Assembly: GCA_028717525.1 (NCBI GenBank)
Contig: JAQUNT010000032.1
Span: 1 to 10,994, forward strand
Direction: 5' to 3'
DNA: 10,994 nt
DNA from: Elusimicrobiota bacterium
Lineage (GTDB): Bacteria; Elusimicrobiota; Elusimicrobia; UBA1565; UBA9628
Shown here: positions 1 through 9,812 of the stretch, one piece after another
Numbering within the stretch: the stretch's first letter is position 1
Layout: the number at the start of each line of letters is the position of its first letter
Translations under genes and position numbers: made by a program
Notes under the pieces: generated by a model
Seen by the model: only the letters and a program-made list of their open reading frames with translations
What the model was told of the DNA's origin: nothing
Databases searched by the model: none

Positions 1-177
1 GCCATGACGCCGGCCCTGCGCGAGATGGTCCTGCGCCAGGCCTCGCACGACGATTTCCGGACCCAGGCGCGCGCCGCCGGGATGGTCCCGCTCATCGCCA
101 ATGCCCTGGACCGCGCGGCCCAGGGCGCGACCTCGGTCGAGGAAGTGCTGCGCGTGGCCCGTGAGGAGGCGGTCTGA
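1..177 (+). CDS. GspE/PilB-type secretion/pilus assembly ATPase, C-terminal end (partial)
   Basis: Frame 1 is open from the first base and ends at TGA 175-177, giving 58 residues that begin AMTPALREMVLRQ. Known for the family: GspE/PilB is the hexameric cytoplasmic ATPase that powers pilus or pseudopilus assembly through the GspF/PilC platform. The visible part matches the usual C-terminus, with the pattern R-x(5)-GM-x(2)-L-x(3)-AL followed by a small-residue, Gly-Ala-Thr turn and EEVLRV near the end. The Walker and zinc-binding parts lie outside the window. Its last bases carry a GGAGG (165-169) seven bases before the next ATG, and its stop overlaps that ATG by one base (TGATG), which implies translational coupling with the platform gene. 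Identity rests on this short tail plus the GspF gene that follows. Confidence 0.8.
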   Translation, partial: AMTPALREMVLRQASHDDFRTQARAAGMVPLIANALDRAAQGATSVEEVLRVAREEAV

Positions 178-1430
178 TGCCGCAGTTCAAGTTCAAGGCC
201 ATCGACGCGAAAGGCGCCACCACCGAGGGCCGCTCGGGGGCCCGGGACGCCAAGCATCTGGCCGACATCCTCCTCCAGCAGGGGCTGTTCCTGATGGAGG
301 CCAAGCGGGTGACGGATGAGGGCCTGGCCATGCCGGCCGCCGCGCCCGCCCCGGCCGAGCCGTCCCGCGCCGCCTTGGCGGGGGCCTTGGCGGGCGCCAA
401 GGTGAGCATCGACGCGGTCTCGGTCTTCACCACCCAGTTCACCATCATGGTGCGCACCGCCCTGCCGATCCTGGAGACGCTCCAGTGCTTGGCCCGCCAG
501 CAGGCCGACCCGACGTTCCGGGCCATGATCGTGGATGTCTTCCGCGCGGTGCGCGCCGGCGGGACGCTGTCTGCGGCCTTCTCGCGCTTTCCAGGCGCCT
601 TCGACGAGGTCTACGTCAGCCTGGTGGCCGCCGGCGAAGCGGGCGGCAATCTCCCGCTGATGCTCGAGCGCCTCTCGGCCTACATCAACTTCCGCCGCGA
701 CCTGCGCCACAAGGTCAAATCGGCCATGCTCTACCCCGTCATCGTGATGGTCACCTCGGTTTGCGTCGTCGCCTTCCTGGTGGTCTTCATCCTGCCTACC
801 TTCGCCGAGGTCTTCGCGCAGTTCGACATGGCCCTGCCCTGGCCGACCCGCGCCCTCCTGGCCCTGAGCGCGCACCTGCGCGCCTGGTGGATCCTCTACG
901 TCCTCGCGGGCCTGGCGGCCTGGTGGCAGGCCTCCGGGAGGATGAGCGATCCGGCCTGGCGCCGGAGAGTGGACGGCTGGGCGCTCGATCTGCCGGTGAT
1001 CGGGCCCCTGACGCGCGCCCTCATCCTGACCCGCGTCCTGCGCACGCTCTCCGCGCTGGTGGCCGGCGGGGTCCCCATCCTCAAGGCCCTGGACTTGGCC
1101 CGGCGCTCGGCCGGCAACGTGGTCTTCGACGGCGTCATCGCCAAGGTCTATCAGAGCGCCGCCTCCGGGCAAGGCCTGGCCTCCGCCCTGAAGCTCTCGG
1201 CCTACATCCCCGACGAGGTGTCCGGCATGGTGGCCAACGCGGAGCGGACCGGCTCGCTGCCCGAGACCCTCCAAAAGATCGCCGACTTCTACGAGAGCGA
1301 GGTGGACAGCGCCATCCGCGACATGCTGACCGCCCTGGAGCCCATCACGGTCGTCATCCTGGGCCTCATGGTCGCCGGCATCGCGGTCGCGGTCCTGCTG
1401 CCCATCTTCAGCCTGGGCCAAGGGATCTGA
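177..1430 (+). CDS. Type II secretion/type IV pilus inner-membrane platform protein GspF/PilC
   Basis: A 417-residue polytopic membrane protein, about the usual size for GspF/PilC. It begins with the family's typical PQFKFKAID start, followed by a 'G...A.....L..QGL' segment. Two T2SSF repeats are visible, at about 81-204 and 284-407. Each has its conserved turn, AAGEAGGNL at 151-159 and NAERTGSLPETL at 354-365. Membrane segments lie at about 183-209, 236-252 and 388-411. The protein anchors the assembly ATPase to the inner membrane and helps extract pilins from the membrane. The ATG at 177 is supported by GGAGG at 165-169 and by overlap with the upstream stop. Its own TGA overlaps the next ATG by one base. 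An Ala/Pro-rich stretch at about 51-75 is a flexible linker. Whether the system is T2SS or T4P cannot be decided from this gene alone. Confidence 0.93.
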   Translation: MPQFKFKAIDAKGATTEGRSGARDAKHLADILLQQGLFLMEAKRVTDEGLAMPAAAPAPAEPSRAALAGALAGAKVSIDAVSVFTTQFTIMVRTALPILETLQCLARQQADPTFRAMIVDVFRAVRAGGTLSAAFSRFPGAFDEVYVSLVAAGEAGGNLPLMLERLSAYINFRRDLRHKVKSAMLYPVIVMVTSVCVVAFLVVFILPTFAEVFAQFDMALPWPTRALLALSAHLRAWWILYVLAGLAAWWQASGRMSDPAWRRRVDGWALDLPVIGPLTRALILTRVLRTLSALVAGGVPILKALDLARRSAGNVVFDGVIAKVYQSAASGQGLASALKLSAYIPDEVSGMVANAERTGSLPETLQKIADFYESEVDSAIRDMLTALEPITVVILGLMVAGIAVAVLLPIFSLGQGI

Positions 1431-1936
1431 TGCGCGGCCGCGGCGGCTTCGTGCTCGTGGAAGCCTCCATGACCTACCTCGTCCTCGGGCTGGCCGTGGT
1501 GGCCTTGGTCCCGGTCTTCCTGCTCTCGGTGCGCGCCAACAAGGCCACGGAGCGCGTGGCTACCGCGACCCATCTGGCGCAGGAGCTCCTCGAGGAGGTG
1601 CGCCTGCGGCGCTGGGACGAGCTCACCCCCGTCCCGCCCGAGGCGGTCCCCAGCGGCAGCCCCGTCCTGGGGCCCGATTCCGGGGAGACCGCGGGCGACA
1701 AGCGCGCCTTCGACGACGCCGACGATTTCAACGGCTGGCAGGAGGCCGCGCCGCTCGACCCGGTGATGCGCCCCGTGGCCAGCTTCGAGACCTACAGGCG
1801 CTCGGTCTCCGTGGGCTATCTGACGGAGGCCGGCGCGCCCTCCGCGGGGCCCACGGACCGCAAGCAGGTCACGGTCTGCGTCTCCGGCGGGAAGATGCGC
1901 CCGGTCTGCCTGGACGCCCTGCTGGCCAACCGATGA
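1430..1936 (+). CDS. Prepilin-like protein with class III signal, GspI/PilV-like minor pilin
   Basis: A 168-residue protein not preceded by a gap: its ATG shares a base with the GspF stop and follows AAGGG by five bases. The N-terminus is a classic type IV prepilin signal. A short basic leader ends in Gly6, the mature protein starts FVLVEA, and Glu11 sits at mature position +5, followed by a hydrophobic helix to about residue 33. Prepilin peptidase should cut after Gly6. Residues 94-103 read FDDADDFNGW, a pattern I associate with minor pilins of these operons. Two cysteines near the end (150 and 160) could form the C-terminal disulfide loop common in pilins. The GspI/PilV label follows from gene order (E-F-pilin-pilin-K-like), not from a diagnostic motif. 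The reading frame is also open far upstream inside gspF, but only the part from 1430 has pilin features. Confidence 0.85.
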   Translation: MRGRGGFVLVEASMTYLVLGLAVVALVPVFLLSVRANKATERVATATHLAQELLEEVRLRRWDELTPVPPEAVPSGSPVLGPDSGETAGDKRAFDDADDFNGWQEAAPLDPVMRPVASFETYRRSVSVGYLTEAGAPSAGPTDRKQVTVCVSGGKMRPVCLDALLANR

Positions 1937-2445
1937 AAGCGAGCCGACCGGGAGTGACGCTGGTGGAGACCGCGATCGGCGTGGCTCTGCTGGGCACCGC
2001 CGTGCTGGTGCTGAGCGCGCTCTTCTCGGCGGGGATGAAGGCGTACAACTACGGCATGCGCCAGACTCTCGTCCTCTACCAGGCGCGCCGGGCCCTGTTC
2101 GGCGAGGGCTGGCGGCAGGGGATGCTGCCGGCCGCGATGGGCGCCTCCACGGCGGCCTCGCTCGATGCGGCCAAGCTGGACCTCGTCTGCGGCGGCTCCG
2201 GGCTGCAGTACTACTCCGACGGCAGCGTCCTGCTGCGGGCCACGGCGGGCGGGGCGCTGGAGCAGGCCAAGGCCGCCACCGCGCTGCAGGTGGACTACTA
2301 CAACCTCGACTCCGCCGGCACCATCATCGTCTCCACCGCGCCCGCCTCGGCGCTCATGGCCACCGCCTTGCTCCAGTTCCAGACCCGCGGACAATCGCGC
2401 AACTACAAGTTCTTCTCCGGCGCCGGAATGAGGAACCACCCGTGA
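1933..2445 (+). CDS. Prepilin-like protein with class III signal, GspJ/PilW-like minor pilin
   Basis: A 170-residue protein whose ATG overlaps the upstream stop by four bases (ATGA). The leader MKASRPG is cut after Gly7 in the expected prepilin pattern, and the mature protein starts VTLVET with Glu12 at +5. The hydrophobic helix runs to about residue 32. After it comes AYNYGMRQTLVLYQARRALF, a helix continuation typical of GspJ/PilW. The C-terminal half (about 110-165) is beta-rich with alternating hydrophobic residues (LQVDYYNLD, GTIIVSTAP), as in the globular domain of minor pilins. Its likely role is in the tip or priming complex with the neighbouring pilins. The position between a GspI-like and a GspK/PilX-like gene supports GspJ/PilW, but the family cannot be settled by motif alone. 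I see no strong Shine-Dalgarno, so coupling with the upstream gene probably drives its translation. Confidence 0.82.
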   Translation: MKASRPGVTLVETAIGVALLGTAVLVLSALFSAGMKAYNYGMRQTLVLYQARRALFGEGWRQGMLPAAMGASTAASLDAAKLDLVCGGSGLQYYSDGSVLLRATAGGALEQAKAATALQVDYYNLDSAGTIIVSTAPASALMATALLQFQTRGQSRNYKFFSGAGMRNHP

Positions 2446-3572
2446 CCCGGCGCCGCGGCTCCGGGCTGGTCATGAGCCTCGTCTGCATGGCGGTCTTCGC
2501 CATCCTGGCCGCGGCGACCTACAGGCTGGCCCGGGCCCAGACCGTCGAGTCCATCTTCTTCATGCGCTCGGCCCAGGCCCAGGCCATCGCCGAGGCGGGC
2601 CTGGAGGACGCGCTCTGCAACCTGCGGCAGTCCCCGGCCTGGAACGCGGGCTTCAACCAGAAGCCTTTCGCCGGAGGCTTCTACACCGTCACGGTCGGCA
2701 CCGGGACCCCGGTGACGCTCTTGTCCCGGGGCTATTCCGCGCCGATCGCGATCATCGGCCGGGCGCACCGCTACGCGGGCGGCACCGTGTCTTTCAGCGG
2801 CTCGAACAAGGCCTTGAACCCGGGCTTCGCCAGCCTATCGCAGAGCATCTTCAAGGTGGACGGCTTCATGGACGCCTACGACTCCACCATCGACCTGAAC
2901 CCGACGACCTTCGGCTTCGGCGCCAACATCTGGTCCAACGCGCAGGTCAACGTCAAGGACGCCAGCGGGATCAAGGTCCGGGGCAGCGTGGTCTACCAGC
3001 AGGGCGCGAGCCCCAAGCCGGCGGCCATCGAGGGGAGCGTCGCCTTGGCGACCTACACCTACACTTTGCCGTTCCACGACGGCTCGGCTTACGTCAACTC
3101 CAACAACAACGCCGCCATATCTCCGGCCTCGGTCTACAACGCGAGCAAGAAGCTCCTCACCGTGGGGGTCGGCGTGACCGCGGCCATGGCGCCGGGCAAC
3201 TACTACCTCAACGGGATGACGGTGGACGGGACTTTGCAGGTCAACGCCTCCAGCTCCGCGCCGGTCAACATCTACCTCAACGGCGACGCCACGATCAACG
3301 GCCAGGTCCTCAACGCCTCGGGCTATCCGGGGGCGCTCAACTTCTACGGCCAGAGCCGGATCACGATTTCGCTGTCGAATACGGTCCCCATCCGCGCCGT
3401 GATCGAGGCCCGCCAAGCGGCCATCTCCGTGAACCAGGTCATCTACGGCCGCATCGTGGCGGACAACGCCAACATCAGCCCCACCGGGGTATTCCATTTC
3501 GACATGGAAGGCCGCTTCAGCCCGGTCGCCCGAGCCGGCTTCGCGCCCGGCTCCTGGTACTCCGGGCCCTGA
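2442..3572 (+). CDS. PilX/GspK-like pilus protein with beta-rich C-terminal domain
   Basis: A 376-residue protein starting at GTG 2442, which overlaps the upstream stop by four bases (GTGA). TGAGGA at 2429-2434 lies seven bases before the GTG and supports this start. The N-terminus (basic, then Gly-Ser-Gly and a hydrophobic helix at about 8-30) resembles PilX/GspK. As in GspK, the Glu usually at +5 is absent. Residues 45-61 (AQAQAIAEAGLEDALCN) are the typical 'A.AEAG.E.AL' continuation of PilX-type proteins. From about residue 120 the protein becomes Asn/Gly/Ser/Val-rich and beta-patterned. The part at about 245-350 (GNYYLNGMTVDGTLQVN, then VNIYLNGDATINGQV) looks like the beta-helix-like domain often attached to PilX N-terminal proteins (I believe DUF7305-like). 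It probably caps a pilus or presents an adhesive surface. That function is inferred. Confidence 0.8.
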   Translation: MTRRRGSGLVMSLVCMAVFAILAAATYRLARAQTVESIFFMRSAQAQAIAEAGLEDALCNLRQSPAWNAGFNQKPFAGGFYTVTVGTGTPVTLLSRGYSAPIAIIGRAHRYAGGTVSFSGSNKALNPGFASLSQSIFKVDGFMDAYDSTIDLNPTTFGFGANIWSNAQVNVKDASGIKVRGSVVYQQGASPKPAAIEGSVALATYTYTLPFHDGSAYVNSNNNAAISPASVYNASKKLLTVGVGVTAAMAPGNYYLNGMTVDGTLQVNASSSAPVNIYLNGDATINGQVLNASGYPGALNFYGQSRITISLSNTVPIRAVIEARQAAISVNQVIYGRIVADNANISPTGVFHFDMEGRFSPVARAGFAPGSWYSGP

Positions 3573-3610
3573 GCGGCAGGGGACACAACAGCGACTGGAG
3601 AAGCCTCATC

Positions 3611-7387
<3,777 letters not shown>

Positions 7388-7595
7388 GTCCGGACGACTT
7401 ATGTTTGTGCGGGAGCGTCAATGGGGGAGCCGCAGGGGGGACGGGCTGCATCACCCGCCGGGCGGTCAGCAGCGGGGAGTGCGCACCAGACTTTCAGATA
7501 CATCGAGTACCGCTCCTGCCGCAACCTAGCGCTGGCGTACTAATCAGGGCAGGAGACGCTACCCAGATAGGCAATACTCGTCTTGTCCGAGGCTG
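7388..7595. other. Convergent intergenic region, no supported gene
   Basis: This stretch separates the end of the + strand kinase from the end of the - strand chagasin gene. The part from about 7495 on is less G+C-rich than the flanks. It holds an 8-bp inverted repeat (7513-7520 with 7548-7555) and a 5-bp GC palindrome at 7455-7465. Neither is followed by a T run on either strand, so I do not call a terminator. A 40-codon + strand frame (7421-7543) exists but has no recognisable family or convincing ribosome site. Confidence 0.6.
7513..7555. repeat. Inverted repeat, 8 bp arms, 27-base spacer
   Basis: CTCCTGCC at 7513-7520 is the exact reverse complement of GGCAGGAG at 7548-7555. The spacer contains the short palindrome AGCGCT. 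It sits between two converging genes, where a bidirectional terminator or a remnant end would be expected, but it lacks a T tract. A match this short can arise by chance in GC-rich DNA. Confidence 0.4.
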
Positions 7596-8075
7596 TCAGT
7601 CGGTGTCAGAATGGGTGCGGGCCGGCAGGGCGCCGGAGCCGGGGCCTTGCTTCTTGGGCAGGACCTTGATCTCGGCCTTGAAAATCTGGGCCGGTTTTTC
7701 CTTCTTCTCCCAAGGCCTTCGGTAGACCAGGACCGCCTTGGTCTTGCCCGGCTTGACCCCTTTGACGGCCAGGACGCAGGTCCCGCCGACCCCCACCATC
7801 CCGGGCTGGGCCGGACTTTGCCGGAACTCCACCGGCCCGGTCGGCGCCGCGATCTTGCGATTGATGCTCTGGAGCTCCCAATTGTAGCCCGTGGTCGGGT
7901 TGCAGGGCAGTTTGATCTCGAAGGTCTCCCCCGCCGCGATCTCTACCTGGCTCGGCTGCGCCACGGCGTCCACCTTGTTGACCGCCTGCTCGGTCCCCGC
8001 TTCCTTCGGCTTATCGCCCGCCCAGGCCGCGGCCGCCAGGGCCAGGGCCAGCTGAGCCATGATCGCTCGCTTCAT
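7596..8075 (-). CDS. Exported chagasin-family (I42) cysteine-peptidase inhibitor
   Basis: A 159-residue protein with a Sec signal peptide: MKR, a hydrophobic core rich in Ala and Leu, and likely cleavage after AWA at residue 19. The mature part carries the three loops that define chagasins in the right order: NPTTGY at 59-64 followed by NW, the Gly-rich GVGG at 95-98, and R120-P-W. In known chagasins these loops wedge into the active-site cleft of papain-like (C1) peptidases. The domain ends at about residue 140 (AEIKVLPKK), and a further 19-residue polar tail, ending HSDTD, is unexplained. Cys58 and Cys100 sit beside two of the loops. AGGAGG at 8085-8080 lies four bases before the ATG and overlaps the stop of the upstream C39-like gene, so the two are coupled. 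The target is unknown: an endogenous peptidase, the adjacent C39-like protein, or a foreign protease. Confidence 0.9.
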   Translation of the reverse strand: MKRAIMAQLALALAAAAWAGDKPKEAGTEQAVNKVDAVAQPSQVEIAAGETFEIKLPCNPTTGYNWELQSINRKIAAPTGPVEFRQSPAQPGMVGVGGTCVLAVKGVKPGKTKAVLVYRRPWEKKEKPAQIFKAEIKVLPKKQGPGSGALPARTHSDTD

Positions 8076-8086
8076 ATCGCCTCCTA
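8076..8086 (-). promoter_or_regulatory. Shine-Dalgarno overlapping the upstream stop codon
   Basis: On the - strand, TAGGAGGCGAT directly precedes the chagasin ATG. The TAG is the stop of the C39-like gene and its last two bases start the AGGAGG ribosome site, which stands four bases before the ATG. Ribosomes ending the peptidase gene are therefore placed at the inhibitor start, which suggests linked production of the two proteins. Confidence 0.8.
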
Positions 8087-8719
8087 TCTCACCCGCTGCA
8101 AGGGCGCGGGGAAGCCCGCCAGATGCTCCTTCCCGGAAATCAGTATCCCCATCCGCCGGTACTCCCGGCGCTTGCCCTTCTCCGTCTCATAGTCGTGCCA
8201 GCGGCCCGGGAGCTCCGCGCGCGGGATGTAGCCGTAGCCCAGGTGCGTGGAAGGGTCCATCACGTAGACGAAATCCCGGTCCATCCCCACCAGGACCACG
8301 TAGTGTCCGTCCTCCCAGTTGTCGCTCCAATCATCCGGGGTCGGGTCCTGGTCCGGCCAAGCCTCGATGTCCAGGATCACGGTCTGGCCGCGGCGCAGGG
8401 CCTCGGCCAGGTCCGGCAGATCCAGCCCCTCGCGCAGGCGGGCCTCCAGGCCGAAGCGCCGGGCCGCGGCCACCAAGGACGCCGGGTGGGTCCCCTCCTC
8501 CGGGGTGGTGTTCAGCAGAGGGTAGAGGGCCGTCTCGTTCTCGTCCCAGACCTTCCAGTAGCGCATGATGGCGCCCAGCGCGGCGGCCCCGCAGGAGTAG
8601 TTGGTGGCCTGGGCGGTCAGCGGCACCTGAAGGTAATCGGCGGGAAGCGCCGGCTGGGGCGCGCCCGCGGCCCGGGCCGAGGCTGCCGCCAGCACCGCCA
8701 GGGCCAGGCTGGGGAGCAT
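8084..8719 (-). CDS. Exported C39-like (papain-fold) cysteine peptidase
   Basis: A 211-residue protein starting MLPSLALAVLAAASARA, a Sec signal peptide with a likely cut near residues 17-20. The rest fits the C39/C39-like double-glycine-peptidase fold. Gln37 (oxyanion hole) stands six residues before nucleophile Cys43 in NYSCGAAALGAIMRYW. His139 follows in DGHYVVLVG and Asp155 in VMDPST, so the catalytic triad is complete. There is no ABC-transporter or membrane part, so this is the stand-alone exported type rather than a bacteriocin-exporter domain. Substrate unknown. The ATG overlaps the deaminase stop by one base (TGATG), with AAGGG six bases before it. The stop codon is shared with the ribosome site of the chagasin gene. 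A frame open upstream into the deaminase gene is a GC-rich overlap and not part of this protein. Confidence 0.87.
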   Translation of the reverse strand: MLPSLALAVLAAASARAAGAPQPALPADYLQVPLTAQATNYSCGAAALGAIMRYWKVWDENETALYPLLNTTPEEGTHPASLVAAARRFGLEARLREGLDLPDLAEALRRGQTVILDIEAWPDQDPTPDDWSDNWEDGHYVVLVGMDRDFVYVMDPSTHLGYGYIPRAELPGRWHDYETEKGKRREYRRMGILISGKEHLAGFPAPLQRVR

Positions 8720-9267
8720 CAGTAGCCCTTGGGCATGACCGGCAGCCAGCGGCCCCGGGCCCTCTTGAGCTCGTTGAGGTTGCTCTTGATCCAATCCGCC
8801 GCGCGCTGGACCCGGAAGCGGCCCGGCGCGGTCTCGATATAGACGGCCTCGATGCCCGCGTTGATGATCATGCGCTTGCAGATGCGGCAGGGCTCGGCGC
8901 CTTCCACCACCTCGCCGGTCTGCGGCGAGACGCCCACCAGGTACAGGGTCGAGCCGATCATGTCGAAGCGCGCCGCGTGGATGACGGCGTTCTGCTCCGC
9001 GTGCACGGCCCGGCACCACTCGTAGTGCTCGCCCTTGGGCACGCCCAGCTCCTCGCGCACGCAGGAGCCGATCTCGGTGCAGTTGGCGGTGCGGCGCGGC
9101 GCGCCCGCGTAGCCGGTGGAGACGATCTGGTCGTTGTTGACGATGACCGCGCCGTAGTGGCGGCGCAGGCAGGTGCTGCGGCGCGCCACTTCCTTGGCGA
9201 TGTTGAGGTAGTACTGGGGCTTGGAGATGCGGGCGCTGCCGGCCGGGCGCTTGGTCTTGCGGGTCAT
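8719..9267 (-). CDS. dCMP/cytidine deaminase family protein (ComEB-like)
   Basis: A 182-residue zinc-dependent deaminase of the dCMP deaminase/ComEB group, which converts dCMP to dUMP to feed thymidylate synthesis. The zinc and catalytic motif is complete: H89-A-E91 (HAEQNAVIHAA) and P126-C127-R-I-C130. Cys33, Cys63 and Cys69 in the CLRRHYGAVIV and TANCTEIGSC segments suggest the extra structural zinc site seen in some dCMP deaminases. The start at 9267 (MTRKTKRP) is chosen because GGAGG at 9276-9272 stands four bases before it, the same spacing as for the chagasin gene. An in-frame ATG at 9297 would add ten residues without such a site. It is the first gene of a three-gene operon with two exported proteins, an odd functional mix. 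True substrate preference (dCMP, CMP or other) cannot be told from sequence alone. Confidence 0.9.
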   Translation of the reverse strand: MTRKTKRPAGSARISKPQYYLNIAKEVARRSTCLRRHYGAVIVNNDQIVSTGYAGAPRRTANCTEIGSCVREELGVPKGEHYEWCRAVHAEQNAVIHAARFDMIGSTLYLVGVSPQTGEVVEGAEPCRICKRMIINAGIEAVYIETAPGRFRVQRAADWIKSNLNELKRARGRWLPVMPKGY

Positions 9268-9317
9268 GGTGCCTCCGCGCGGCGACCATCCTATCATTTT
9301 CGACGGGCCCTCCGTGG

Positions 9318-9333
9318 GCGCGGCTGGCCGCGC
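9318..9333. repeat. GC-rich palindrome in the deaminase leader
   Basis: GCGCGGC at 9318-9324 is the exact reverse complement of GCCGCGC at 9327-9333, with two bases between. As RNA it would form a stem with a tight loop. On the + strand it is followed by a T/C-rich run (TCCTTTCTT), like a weak terminator for + strand transcription. On the - strand it would lie in the 5' leader of the deaminase operon. No + strand gene ends just before it, so a terminator role is doubtful. Confidence 0.5.
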
Positions 9334-9344
9334 TCCTTTCTTAA

Positions 9345-9363
9345 GGGAACTTTCTCAGTTCCC
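9345..9363. repeat. Perfect 7-bp hairpin just upstream of the ORF6N remnant
   Basis: GGGAACT at 9345-9351 pairs with AGTTCCC at 9357-9363 around the five-base loop TTCTC. It ends 15 bases before the ATG of the decayed ORF6N gene. It could be an operator, a hairpin recognised by a mobile element, or chance. A perfect 7-bp arm with a five-base loop is strong enough to list. Confidence 0.6.
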
Positions 9364-9378
9364 AATCGTATCTTTAGT

Positions 9379-9595
9379 ATGGGCTCTCTCATCCCGTCCG
9401 AACGCATCGAACGCCGCATCTGCAAGCGCAATATCATCCGCTTTCCGCCGGATTTCATGTTTCAACTGACTAGGACTGAGTTTGACAACTTGAAATCCCG
9501 AGATTGTGACCTTGAAGCTCGGGTACAACATCAAGCATCCGCCTTCTGGCTTCCCATCTCAATCGCAGCGGCAAAGGGGTCGTCAGCCCGGCTGA
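9379..9595 (+). pseudogene. ORF6N-domain gene remnant (internal deletion and frameshift)
   Basis: Frame 1 from ATG 9379 reads MGSLIPSERIERRI, the usual ORF6N start, then jumps straight to KRNIIRFPPDFMFQLTRTEF, the conserved second half. About 30 residues that normally lie between (the 'RG..V.LD.DLA.LYGV' stretch) are missing without a frame change. After DNLKS (9484-9498) the family's continuation is found in frame 2, from GAG 9500: EIVTLKLGYNIKHPP. So one extra base lies at about 9497-9502. The following residues only faintly recall the family's PYAFTEQG motif, and frame 2 stops at TGA 9593-9595. ORF6N proteins are phage- and element-borne, KilA-N-related DNA-binding proteins. Frame 1 itself stays open to 9708, but its part beyond 9499 has no family resemblance. 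This is a degraded accessory gene. Confidence 0.78.
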
Positions 9596-9812
9596 CAAGC
9601 TCCAGGGCCCTGGTCGGTGCTAGCGCTGTTCATGCATTGCTGTCATACGAAAGGCTGTCCGAGCCTGCGGCTTCGCACATAGTGGAAAAGCGAATCCGCC
9701 TTGCTTGAGATAGGCCTGTAAAGTAGAATTTGAAAACGAGAGTCCGGCCGGCCCAGTAAAGTACAGGTCAGCAGACTGATATGTTGATATGGTTGCGTAA
9801 TGTCAGCCGAAA
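9596..9812. other. Gap with no supported gene
   Basis: This is mixed-composition DNA between the ORF6N remnant and the secreted-protein gene. Frame 1 is open to TGA 9706-9708 without recognisable content. A 21-codon stretch ending at TGA 9777-9779 (KVEFENESPAGPVKYRSAD) looks protein-like and is in the same frame as the downstream gene, separated from it by two stops. I see no clear promoter. Confidence 0.5.

Larger units (their letters stand above)
9268..9378. promoter_or_regulatory. Leader/promoter region of the deaminase operon, with two hairpins
   Basis: The - strand operon must be transcribed from here or further right. I cannot place a convincing -35/-10 pair. The stretch holds two perfect palindromes (9318-9333 and 9345-9363), listed separately. 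The base composition changes from GC-rich to mixed inside this region. Confidence 0.45.

Noticed and set aside
485..1429. Upstream extension of the pilin frame inside gspF
   Set aside because: It overlaps the clearly real GspF gene, is Arg/Pro/Gly-rich like a GC-frame shadow, and lacks any domain. The pilin features begin only at ATG 1430.
7421..7543. 40-codon + strand frame between the kinase and chagasin genes
   Set aside because: It has no recognisable family, no good ribosome site and a low-complexity first half. It is kept only as a comment in the intergenic entry.
7511..7560. Possible integron attC-like site or bidirectional terminator at the 8-bp inverted repeat
   Set aside because: The core-site bases needed for attC are not present, and there is no T run on either strand for an intrinsic terminator.
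8059..8725. + strand open frames opposite the C39-like peptidase gene
   Set aside because: They are Pro/Arg/Ser-rich or His/Gly/Val-rich shadows. The - strand peptidase has a full catalytic triad and signal peptide.
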